Source of the DNA: Candidatus Bathyarchaeota archaeon
Lineage (GTDB): Archaea; Thermoproteota; Bathyarchaeia; Bathyarchaeales; Bathycorpusculaceae
DNA length: 5,530 nt
Assembly (NCBI GenBank): GCA_026014845.1
Contig: JAOZHM010000012.1
Location: 1-5,530, forward strand
Reading direction: 5' to 3'
Position 1 is the stretch's first letter, and each line of letters starts with the position of its first letter. Under the pieces are notes generated by a model that was not told where the DNA came from, did no database searches, and saw only the letters and a list, made by a program, of their open reading frames with translations. The translations under genes were made by a program, and so were the position numbers. Shown one piece after another: positions 1 to 5,245 of this stretch.

Positions 1-580
1 CCACTTTGTCTTTTGGAAATATTCCTTCCTCAACTGCATCTGCAACAGCCTTCGCAACCGCTGACTGCGCTGGACCAAAAATCTTGTTGGTATCTTCCAT
101 ATTCTTCACGGTAACCTTTGGCACAAGTAACGTGTGCGGTTTAGGAGGCAAGTTAGGTCTAATAACAGCCAGAATCGGTGTGTGTCCCATGGAAAGATTG
201 GATAAACCAGTAGCAAAAGCCTCTCCGACAGGTCCTTCTTTGTCACCCACCAAAAGGTCTACATGAGCAACCTCATTTCCCTCTCCCACCAAGGCCTCAC
301 CTATGCAATAAGTATGTTTTCCAGAAGCCCCGACAGTTTCTATTACTTGAGCTGTCGATACAACGTCAACTATCTCCTTAAAATCGACATTAAACTCCTT
401 AAGCCACGTATAAAGAGTGTCCCTATGTATGTTCAGCAACTTAGCCGTACCGGAAATTGTAGGCTTTGTCGGCCTACCTTTCAAGAGACTCCGAGCTTTC
501 GCCTCCTTTTCCGCTGTTTCCATCAACACCTTTGTGAATTCCTCTCTAGTTTCTGGCTTCCTTATATTACTTTCCGACAT
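1..580 (-). CDS. fae: Helix-turn-helix / formaldehyde-activating enzyme (Fae) fusion protein, C-terminus cut by window edge
   Basis: Seen: 193 codons are open from ATG at 580 to the left edge, with an in-frame TGA directly before the ATG. Residues about 41-63 read as a Fis/NtrC-like helix-turn-helix (TAKLLNI-HRDTLYTWLKEF), preceded by a basic KGRPTKP stretch and a charged helix at 10-33. Residues about 94-193 match Fae: GEALVGEGNEVAHVD, LAVIRPNLP, PKVTVKN, FGPAQ. Known: Fae condenses formaldehyde with tetrahydromethanopterin to methylene-H4MPT in the cytoplasm and is about 170 residues long as a stand-alone pentamer. By hand alignment, the Methylobacterium catalytic His17 and ligand residues Asp19, Leu48, Lys66, Thr68 and Gln83 correspond to H106, D108, L137, K155, T157 and Q172, all conserved. 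Inferred: the domain binds its ligand, and the protein may also bind DNA. There is no ATG or GTG near the domain junction, so Fae is unlikely to be made alone. About 60 residues are missing. The Fae assignment is very secure; the HTH is strong. Confidence 0.95.
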   Translation of the reverse strand, partial: MSESNIRKPETREEFTKVLMETAEKEAKARSLLKGRPTKPTISGTAKLLNIHRDTLYTWLKEFNVDFKEIVDVVSTAQVIETVGASGKHTYCIGEALVGEGNEVAHVDLLVGDKEGPVGEAFATGLSNLSMGHTPILAVIRPNLPPKPHTLLVPKVTVKNMEDTNKIFGPAQSAVAKAVADAVEEGIFPKDKV

Positions 581-589
581 TCAAATCCG

Positions 590-593
590 CCTC
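590..593 (-). promoter_or_regulatory. Ribosome binding site of the HTH-Fae gene
   Basis: GAGG lies 9 nt upstream of the ATG at 580. It supports initiation at the far N-terminus, so the helix-turn-helix is part of the translated product. Confidence 0.5.
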
Positions 594-616
594 AGAAATA
601 CTCTGAGAAAAGGTTG

Positions 617-624
617 TATATAAA
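617..624 (-). promoter_or_regulatory. TATA box (box A) of the HTH-Fae gene
   Basis: The minus strand reads TTTATATA, a near-perfect archaeal TATA box. Placing the start site about 26 nt downstream gives transcription from near 595 and a leader of about 15 nt that still holds the GAGG ribosome binding site. Confidence 0.75.
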
Positions 625-659
625 TGTGTCGGGTATGACAAAAGAAAGCGAATCACACA

Positions 660-686
660 GACAGATCTTATCGACTAAAATCTGTC
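660..686. promoter_or_regulatory. Spaced inverted repeat, candidate operator upstream of the HTH-Fae promoter
   Basis: GACAGAT (660-666) and ATCTGTC (680-686) are perfect 7-bp inverted arms with 13 nt between them, so arm centres are about 20 bp (two helical turns) apart. The site is 36-69 bp upstream of the TATA box of the HTH-Fae gene, a position more typical of activator binding than of simple blockage. A spaced palindrome suits a dimeric helix-turn-helix protein, and the product of the adjacent gene is an obvious candidate. Function is inferred from symmetry and position only. Confidence 0.4.
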
Positions 687-888
687 CTTCATTGTGCAAA
701 GAATGAACTGAGGCTTTATGCCTACACTTTATTGGTTTTTGTTCGTGTTTGTCGGTCTTTGTTGGTGGTGTTTCCGACATATGTGTTTGTTTTGAAATAC
801 GAATCCGTGATCATTGCAGTGTGTTTTGGGTAGTTGTGATAAACTTTTGTGCCGAATGAAAATAAGTTATTGTCTTCTAAGTAAAGTC

Positions 889-895
889 TATATAT
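889..895 (+). promoter_or_regulatory. TATA box of the small membrane protein gene
   Basis: TATATAT within the context TCTATATATCCC. A start site about 26 nt downstream falls near 918, giving a leader of about 20 nt that contains the ribosome binding site at 926-932. Confidence 0.65.
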
Positions 896-901
896 CCCGA
901 G

Positions 902-912
902 ACTTCAGAAGT
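902..912. promoter_or_regulatory. Perfect 11-bp palindrome in the core promoter of the small membrane protein gene
   Basis: ACTTC-A-GAAGT lies between the TATA box and the inferred transcription start. A repressor bound here would block RNA polymerase, so it could be an operator. The short length makes a chance occurrence possible. Confidence 0.3.
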
Positions 913-925
913 TAAAATTAAAACC

Positions 926-932
926 GTGAGGT
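926..932 (+). promoter_or_regulatory. Ribosome binding site of the small membrane protein gene
   Basis: GTGAGGT, close to the GGAGGTG consensus, ends 7 nt before the ATG at 940 and supports this short frame as a real gene. Confidence 0.65.
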
Positions 933-939
933 TGGCAAA

Positions 940-1131
940 ATGTCTTGGAAGGATTTGATTTGCTTATGTATGGTGATTGTAGGTGTGGTTTTATTTCTGT
1001 ATGCTGCTAATTATTATGATGCATTGATTGGTTGGACCGGAGTATACCTTGCAATTGCTGGTTTTCTTATGAAGATAGTTCTAATGGTTTGGGAGAGTTT
1101 AAAGGGTTCAGAAAAAAAGGAGGATGGCTAG
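940..1131 (+). CDS. Small two-helix membrane protein of unknown function
   Basis: A 63-residue protein with two predicted membrane segments, roughly residues 5-24 (LICLCMVIVGVVLFLYAA) and 29-51 (GVYLAIAGFLMKIVLMVW). The loop between them is short, around NYYDALIG, and the charged tail GSEKKEDG suggests a cytoplasmic C-terminus. There is no signal peptide cleavage site or catalytic motif. Seen: a TATA box, a good ribosome binding site 7 nt before ATG, and hydrophobic periodicity together argue that the frame is translated. The stop TAG overlaps the stop of the convergent carboxypeptidase gene. It is divergent from the HTH-Fae gene across 359 bp, but nothing shows a shared role. I do not recognise a characterised family; a small membrane anchor or accessory subunit is possible but unsupported. 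Confidence 0.8.
   Translation: MSWKDLICLCMVIVGVVLFLYAANYYDALIGWTGVYLAIAGFLMKIVLMVWESLKGSEKKEDG
1112..1118 (-). terminator. Poly-T terminator candidate for the carboxypeptidase gene
   Basis: Seven consecutive T residues on the minus strand lie 9 nt past the carboxypeptidase stop codon. Archaeal RNA polymerase terminates at oligo-T tracts without needing a hairpin. The tract lies inside the 3' end of the convergent membrane protein gene, where it encodes part of its KK-rich tail on the other strand. Confidence 0.5.
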
Positions 1132-2663
1132 AAACCATAGAGCTTCGAATATTTTCTGTGTAGATAATTGAAGTATGGTTTGACGCTTAATTCTTCTTCA
1201 GTGATCCTTTTGATCAAGTCTGCTGGGTCGTAGAGGTTTCCATAATGATGGACGTTTTTCGTCAGCCATTGCCTTATGACTTGGAAGTTCCCACTTGAAA
1301 TTTGATTTTTCCAGTCTGACACATCTTCTTCCATAGTAGCCAGTATTTGCCCGCTGAAAATGTTGCCTAATGCATAGCTTGGGAAATAACCAAATGCGCC
1401 GCTACTCCAATGTATGTCTTGCATTACGCCTTCAGAGTCGTTTTCGATGTCTACACCGAGGTATTTTTTATATGTCTGTTTCCAAATTTGTGGGAGTTCA
1501 GCTACTGTTATTTTGTTGGCAAATAGGTCTTGTTCAAGGTTGAATCTTATAATGATGTGAAGGCAGTAGGTGACTTCGTCTGCTTCAACGCGGATCTTGG
1601 ATGGCTTAACTTGATTAACAGCGTGGACGAACCTATCTAAGTCTACGTCAGAAAGGATGTTGCCTATTAGTCCTTTCAGTTTCGGCAGGAAATAAATCCA
1701 GAATTCGCGTGATCTTCCTATTATGTTTTCTACGAACCGCGATTGTGATTCATGAAAACCTGAGGAGCATCCTGTCCCAACTGGTTGAAAAATCCATTCT
1801 CGATTTAGATTTTGTTCGTAAAGAGCATGGCCTCCTTCATGCAATGTGGAAAATATGGACGATGCAAAGTTGTCTTCGTAGTAGTGTGTTGTGATTCGCA
1901 CATCATCATAGTATCCTGTTGTGAAGGGATGTTCAGTCTCATCAATTCTGCCTCCAGCTTCTTTCGACTTTATGTCATATCCAATGAGCTCAGTAACTGA
2001 TTCAGCGATTTTGCGTTGGATGTCGATGGGGATGCGGCGTTTTAGAATGGATATGTCTGGTTGTTTTGGAGCTGCTTCACATTTCCTTATTAGCGAAACC
2101 AAGCCAACCCTTAATTCTGCGAAAACTTTGCTAATTGATTCTGCTGTCATCTTTGGTTCAAAAATGTCTATTAATGCATCGTATGGCGTTGCTGTCTTTT
2201 TCACTTCCATCAAAATTTCTGCAGCCTTTTTTCTCAAGTCAACGAGTTTTTCGAGTTCAGGCTTGAACATAGAAAAGTCTTTGGCTGCTTTCGCTTTCTT
2301 CCATATATCAATTGTTATGGCTTGTTGTTTTGCAGTTTCTGCAACGAGTTCCTCGGGAAGCTTGGTTTGTTCATCATAATGTTTCTTTATTAAGTATAGG
2401 TTTCTCTTTTGAACGGTGTCAAGACTATCATATTCTGGCTGTCGCATAGTCTCCTTCAATAAATTTCCGATTTCCGGGTCTGTGCTCATTTTATGTTCGA
2501 TTCGACTAAGCATAGCAAGCTGAAGACTTCGCAGTCTGATCGCTCTCGGCGGCATCTTTGTTTCCATGTCCCAGTGAACGATGGCGGCTGCCGACTCTAA
2601 GATGAACAGATTCTTTGCTTTTTCCATCAGTTTTTTATAACTTGAAGTTAACGATTCAGCCAT
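1128..2663 (-). CDS. M32-family metallocarboxypeptidase (thermostable carboxypeptidase Taq type)
   Basis: A complete 511-residue protein, close to the usual length of about 500. It is a cytoplasmic zinc (or cobalt) enzyme that removes C-terminal amino acids with broad specificity, probably in peptide turnover. Visible motifs in order: WDMETKMPP (31-39), HPFTTG (245-250), DVRITTHYYEDNF (254-266), the catalytic HEGGH (275-279), HESQSRFVEN (304-313), ADEVTYCLHIIIRF (361-374), HWSSGAFGYFPSY (418-430) and HHYGNLYDP (472-480). Metal ligands are expected to be H275, H279 and E305, with E276 as general base; the 29-residue gap from E276 to E305 matches the Pyrococcus furiosus enzyme as I recall it. 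There is no signal peptide or membrane segment. The ATG at 2663 is preceded by GGAG 9 nt upstream, and the N-terminus aligns with family members. No truncation or missing residue is seen. Confidence 0.97.
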   Translation of the reverse strand: MAESLTSSYKKLMEKAKNLFILESAAAIVHWDMETKMPPRAIRLRSLQLAMLSRIEHKMSTDPEIGNLLKETMRQPEYDSLDTVQKRNLYLIKKHYDEQTKLPEELVAETAKQQAITIDIWKKAKAAKDFSMFKPELEKLVDLRKKAAEILMEVKKTATPYDALIDIFEPKMTAESISKVFAELRVGLVSLIRKCEAAPKQPDISILKRRIPIDIQRKIAESVTELIGYDIKSKEAGGRIDETEHPFTTGYYDDVRITTHYYEDNFASSIFSTLHEGGHALYEQNLNREWIFQPVGTGCSSGFHESQSRFVENIIGRSREFWIYFLPKLKGLIGNILSDVDLDRFVHAVNQVKPSKIRVEADEVTYCLHIIIRFNLEQDLFANKITVAELPQIWKQTYKKYLGVDIENDSEGVMQDIHWSSGAFGYFPSYALGNIFSGQILATMEEDVSDWKNQISSGNFQVIRQWLTKNVHHYGNLYDPADLIKRITEEELSVKPYFNYLHRKYSKLYGF

Positions 2664-2873
2664 CGCTATAAACTCCAGATTGAAAGATTAAGTCGCATAA
2701 GCTCTTCTTAAGTTTTTGTAAAAGGTCTTGCGTTTGCGTTAGATAAGCAAAATTGAACGTGCGCGTGAGTAATTCAAGATATTTCAAATTAGTGACATCG
2801 AAGAAGCTAATGGGGAACTTCAGCGTGAAACAAATAAGGCAGCACATTTAAACTCTAGTGAGAGGAGAATTAT
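2664..2873. promoter_or_regulatory. Divergent promoter region of the carboxypeptidase and ATPase genes
   Basis: This 210-bp gap must supply promoters in both directions. For the carboxypeptidase, GGAG at 2673-2676 is the ribosome binding site, and an AT-rich stretch near 2706-2725 could hold a weak TATA box. For the ATPase, the ACAAATAA stretch near 2829-2836 is a possible weak TATA box. TTTAAA at 2847-2852 is too close to the start codon to leave the ribosome binding site in the transcript. Neither TATA call is strong. Confidence 0.4.
2862..2867 (+). promoter_or_regulatory. Ribosome binding site that fixes the TTG start of the ATPase
   Basis: GAGGAG ends 6 nt before TTG at 2874. The next in-frame ATG at 2898 has no comparable site, and starting there would remove the FLGK segment that normally precedes the P-loop in this superfamily. 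Confidence 0.7.
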
Positions 2874-4973
2874 TTGTCTTTATTCTTAGGCAAAGAAATG
2901 GTGAATGAATCCCCAGTCGAACTACCTGTAAAGGCTTTTCACCGTCACCTCATGGCTCTTGGAGCCAGCGGATCAGGCAAGACTGTGCTTTGTAAATGCG
3001 TGATGGAGGAAGCTGTTAGAAACGACATCCCTATGATAATAGTTGATCCTCAGGGTGATATCGCCTCCCTCGCCTTGAAAGGAAATCGAGAAGAAATTGA
3101 GAAGCACGGAACACCTTTGGCAATTCAAGAAGAGTTTTTTGAGAAGGCCAGAGTAGCCATATTCACCCCTGCCAGCAGCAAAGGCATTCCCATCAGTGTC
3201 AACCCGTTGAAGTTTCCTCCAGAAGACACTCCACGTGAGGAATCCATCTTGGCTCTTGACATGACAGCTACATCCCTCACAAGCTTTCTGGGGTACGACT
3301 TGAATTCAGACGCTGGAAAAGGAGCCAAAGCATACTTGTTTACGATAATAGAACATTTGTGGCGAGAAGGACAGATAATAAAGGACATGGGCCACATGGC
3401 TGACATAGTTCTAAGGCCCCCGGCAAAAATCACTGGAGTTCTCTACGATCTTGTCACAAAAAAGGAGCCTCAAGAGATTGCCAGGAAACTGCGTTTTCTT
3501 ACTGTGGGAACGCCGTCACTCATGTTTCAGATGGGGGTTCAGATAGACATTGACATGTTTATGGACCGAAGCGATGGGAAGGTGCCGGTTAACATCATTT
3601 ATATGAATACGCTCAGCTCCGCAAACGACAAACAGTTTTTCTTAGCTACACTGCTTAGAGAACTTTATTGTTGGATGTTGAAGAACCCTTCAGAAGACGT
3701 TCAGTTGCTGTTTTATGTTGATGAAATTGCTCCATACATTCCGCCTTATCCTAGGAATCCTCCTCCAAAGGAGGCGTACGCTCTTCTCTTCAAGCAAGCG
3801 AGGAAGTATGGGATCGGGCTTGTGGCGGCCACCCAGAACGTGACTGATATAGACTATAAGGCTCTTGCGCAAGTGAACACATGGTGCTTGGGTCGCATGA
3901 TGACGAAGCAAGACATTGCTAGGGTGCAGAAAATCATACAATCAATAGACCCTATGCGGGCTGACATGGTTCTGCAGAGACTTCCAAGTCTTCAAACAGG
4001 CGAGTTTCTCATGTTGTCTCCTGACTATTATGACAATGTTGTAGATTTTAAAGTTCGATGGCTGGTGACCAATCATTTGACACTGGATGAGAAAGATCTT
4101 CAACAATGTTTGTCGCCAGAATTAAAGATGTTTTTCGAAAAGTACTTGCTACAGCAAAAGGAGGTCGCAGAAAAGCCGGTTGCTCCCTCCCTTCCATCCG
4201 AACCTCTTGAGGAACGAATTCGGCTATTTCTCAATTCTGCAAGACAAGGCGTCTCAGCAGACTCCATTGCAGGGAACTTGAAAGTTGATGTTGAAGATGT
4301 AGAAGAAGCGCTCAATGAACTTGTCAAGACAAGAATTGTGGAAAAAGGCCGTGTCAAAGATAGCCCTGAAAACCTTTATTGGTTATCAAAATTCGGCTTT
4401 AAGCCCTCCAAGAGCATTATTGGAGAGGTTCTGACGATCCCTGTCAGAATTACTCAAGTAGAGGCTTCTAAGAGAGTTAAGTCCATGCTTGAAGGCGGAT
4501 TATTCGGCAAGAAAGAAGAAATCTATGAAGCAGAGCTCTCACACATTCCAATCTGGAGAGTCTCAGCAACGCGTGAAACGAAGAGGTTGTTTTTCAAGAA
4601 GAAAAAATTTGATACGTACTACATGAGCGCACAAACCGGCGCCATAATATCACTTGAGAAAAAGGAGATAATATTTCACAAATTGATGACAAAGAGAGTA
4701 GAAAAGCTGAAAGACTTGGACGATGATGACGACATCACGTTTATCCCGAAATTACCTGGTGAGGTGGAACGGTTTCCTAGAATTGGGATGGAAATAGACA
4801 AAATTTATCGAAAATTACAATTGACGTTAGGTGTGAAACCAGTTTCCGCAGAAATAATACTATTACCAGTGTGGACTTTAAAGGTGAGACACAAGAAAAA
4901 ACTGACCAAGCGCACAATCTTTATCGACGCAGCTACTGGCCGTATCTTATCTGGACATTTTCGTATGCGTTAG
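2874..4973 (+). CDS. HerA/FtsK-superfamily ATPase (DUF87-like) with winged helix and duplicated C-terminal module
   Basis: A 699-residue soluble protein. Seen: a Walker A P-loop GASGSGKT at 30-37; the DPQGD motif at 58-62; Walker B LLFYVDE ending at E284; KQARKYGIGLVAATQN at 307-322, with the putative arginine finger and motif-3 glutamine Q321; and NTWCLGR at 335-341. Residues about 445-508 look like a winged helix. The C-terminal part holds two similar modules (about 550-595 and 657-695), each with a P-[IV]-W core and a closing A-x-TG-x-I-x-S. Known: this superfamily forms hexameric rings that pump or translocate DNA or proteins. Inferred: DNA or nucleoprotein translocation. It lacks an N-terminal HAS-barrel and has no NurA neighbour here, so it is not classical HerA. 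An acidic run DDDDD at 616-620 separates the modules. The start is TTG. The substrate is unknown. Confidence 0.9.
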   Translation: MSLFLGKEMVNESPVELPVKAFHRHLMALGASGSGKTVLCKCVMEEAVRNDIPMIIVDPQGDIASLALKGNREEIEKHGTPLAIQEEFFEKARVAIFTPASSKGIPISVNPLKFPPEDTPREESILALDMTATSLTSFLGYDLNSDAGKGAKAYLFTIIEHLWREGQIIKDMGHMADIVLRPPAKITGVLYDLVTKKEPQEIARKLRFLTVGTPSLMFQMGVQIDIDMFMDRSDGKVPVNIIYMNTLSSANDKQFFLATLLRELYCWMLKNPSEDVQLLFYVDEIAPYIPPYPRNPPPKEAYALLFKQARKYGIGLVAATQNVTDIDYKALAQVNTWCLGRMMTKQDIARVQKIIQSIDPMRADMVLQRLPSLQTGEFLMLSPDYYDNVVDFKVRWLVTNHLTLDEKDLQQCLSPELKMFFEKYLLQQKEVAEKPVAPSLPSEPLEERIRLFLNSARQGVSADSIAGNLKVDVEDVEEALNELVKTRIVEKGRVKDSPENLYWLSKFGFKPSKSIIGEVLTIPVRITQVEASKRVKSMLEGGLFGKKEEIYEAELSHIPIWRVSATRETKRLFFKKKKFDTYYMSAQTGAIISLEKKEIIFHKLMTKRVEKLKDLDDDDDITFIPKLPGEVERFPRIGMEIDKIYRKLQLTLGVKPVSAEIILLPVWTLKVRHKKKLTKRTIFIDAATGRILSGHFRMR

Positions 4974-4977
4974 AGCC

Positions 4978-5018
4978 ATTTGCATAAACGTTAGACATAG
5001 TGCAAATTCTGCTTTTTT
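4978..5018 (+). terminator. Hairpin plus T-run after the ATPase gene
   Basis: ATTTGCA (4978-4984) and TGCAAAT (5001-5007) form a 7-bp stem, extendable by a T-G pair, with a loop of about 16 nt. Six T residues follow at 5013-5018. The element begins 5 nt after the ATPase stop. The T-run alone could terminate archaeal transcription and would keep the ATPase transcript out of the opposing tRNA gene. Confidence 0.5.
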
Positions 5019-5059
5019 ATTGCGTGAGGTTTTGAGGGAATAGAGTTAGAGTAAATTGG

Positions 5060-5158
5060 TGCTCCGGCCGGGATTCGAACCCGGGTCTTCGGCTCGAAAG
5101 GCCGGAATACTTAACCGGGCTATATTCGGTAGAGCTGTTTATGCTCTTCTACCGGAGC
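5060..5158 (-). tRNA. tRNA-Glu(UUC) with a 24-nt intron in the D arm and encoded CCA
   Basis: Read on the minus strand, the acceptor arms GCTCCGG (5158-5152) and CCGGAGC (5067-5061) pair fully. Discriminator A is at 5060 and a templated CCA at 5059-5057. The T arm is CCGGG-TTCGAAT-CCCGG. The anticodon loop CTTTCGA gives anticodon UUC (complement of 5096-5098), reading GAA and GAG codons. The unspliced gene is 99 nt to the discriminator. Removing 24 nt (5125-5148) leaves a normal 75-nt tRNA whose D arm starts TAG-TATAGCC, as in archaeal tRNA-Glu. The anticodon stem has a C27-A43 mismatch; the other four pairs are sound. A TATA-like element lies 22-31 nt upstream. The identity is secure. Confidence 0.95.
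5125..5148 (-). other. Non-canonical tRNA intron (between nucleotides 10 and 11) with bulge-helix-bulge fold
   Basis: The precursor folds as CGGT pairing with ACCG (4-bp central helix), a 5' bulge AGA, an inner helix AGAGC/GCTCT with a 7-nt loop, and a 3' bulge AAT. The tRNA splicing endonuclease cuts between bulge nucleotides 2 and 3. That gives AG|A and AA|T, and excises exactly the 24 nt needed to restore a canonical tRNA-Glu. The outer helix is imperfect (C4 faces A12 and T13), so this is a relaxed rather than strict motif. Processing should need the broad-specificity type of archaeal splicing endonuclease. Confidence 0.88.
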
Positions 5159-5179
5159 CCTAGTTGCGGAGCATCATTC

Positions 5180-5189
5180 AAAATATGTT
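5180..5189 (-). promoter_or_regulatory. TATA-like element of the tRNA-Glu gene
   Basis: The minus strand reads AACATATTTT, centred 26-27 nt upstream of the first tRNA nucleotide. This is the spacing expected if transcription starts at or very near the mature 5' end. Confidence 0.5.
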
Positions 5190-5245
5190 TTCGTTCGAAT
5201 AAACTTTGTCCCTTTTAGTGTTATCTGCTGCATTTCAAACACGCT

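Larger units (their letters stand above)
581..939. other. Divergent intergenic region between the HTH-Fae gene and the small membrane protein gene
   Basis: This 359-bp stretch holds the minus-strand TATA box (617-624), the GACAGAT/ATCTGTC repeat (660-686), and the plus-strand TATA box (889-895), palindrome (902-912) and ribosome binding site (926-932). Between about 725 and 855 the plus strand is strikingly rich in G and T and poor in C and A, with words such as GTGTTTGTCGG and GTTGGTGGTG. I found no convincing gene, tRNA or C/D-box RNA in it. A 62-codon minus-strand open frame (592-780) overlaps the HTH-Fae TATA box and leader and does not look coding. Confidence 0.6.

Noticed and set aside
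6..706. Plus-strand open frames opposite the HTH-Fae gene
   Set aside because: They lie antisense to a frame with unmistakable Fae motifs, and their translations show no recognisable or protein-like pattern.
592..780. A 62-codon minus-strand open frame starting with the same ATGTCGGAA as the HTH-Fae gene, and the exact 10-bp direct repeat TTTCCGACAT at 571-580 and 771-780
   Set aside because: The frame runs through the HTH-Fae TATA box and leader, has no ribosome binding site, and its composition does not look coding. A single 10-bp repeat within several hundred bases is near chance expectation.
1709..2379. Plus-strand open frames opposite the carboxypeptidase gene
   Set aside because: They are shadows of the M32 frame, whose motifs are conserved from end to end. 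They have no ribosome binding sites or recognisable domains.
2656..2847. A 63-codon minus-strand open frame overlapping the carboxypeptidase start
   Set aside because: It fills the divergent promoter region, overlaps the ribosome binding site and start of the carboxypeptidase, has no good ribosome binding site of its own, and matches nothing I recognise.
2847..2852. TTTAAA as the TATA box of the ATPase gene
   Set aside because: A start 26 nt downstream would fall at the TTG codon and exclude the well-placed GAGGAG ribosome binding site from the transcript.
2874..4973. Calling the ATPase a classical HerA of the HerA-NurA end-resection system
   Set aside because: The P-loop begins at residue 30, leaving no room for the N-terminal HAS-barrel. 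The C-terminal half differs from HerA, and no NurA, Mre11 or Rad50 gene is adjacent.
5060..5158. Reading the 99-nt tRNA as a class II tRNA (Ser or Leu) with a long variable arm
   Set aside because: The extra length lies in the D arm, not the variable arm. The variable region is only 4 nt, and removal of the bulge-helix-bulge intron gives a standard tRNA-Glu with anticodon UUC.
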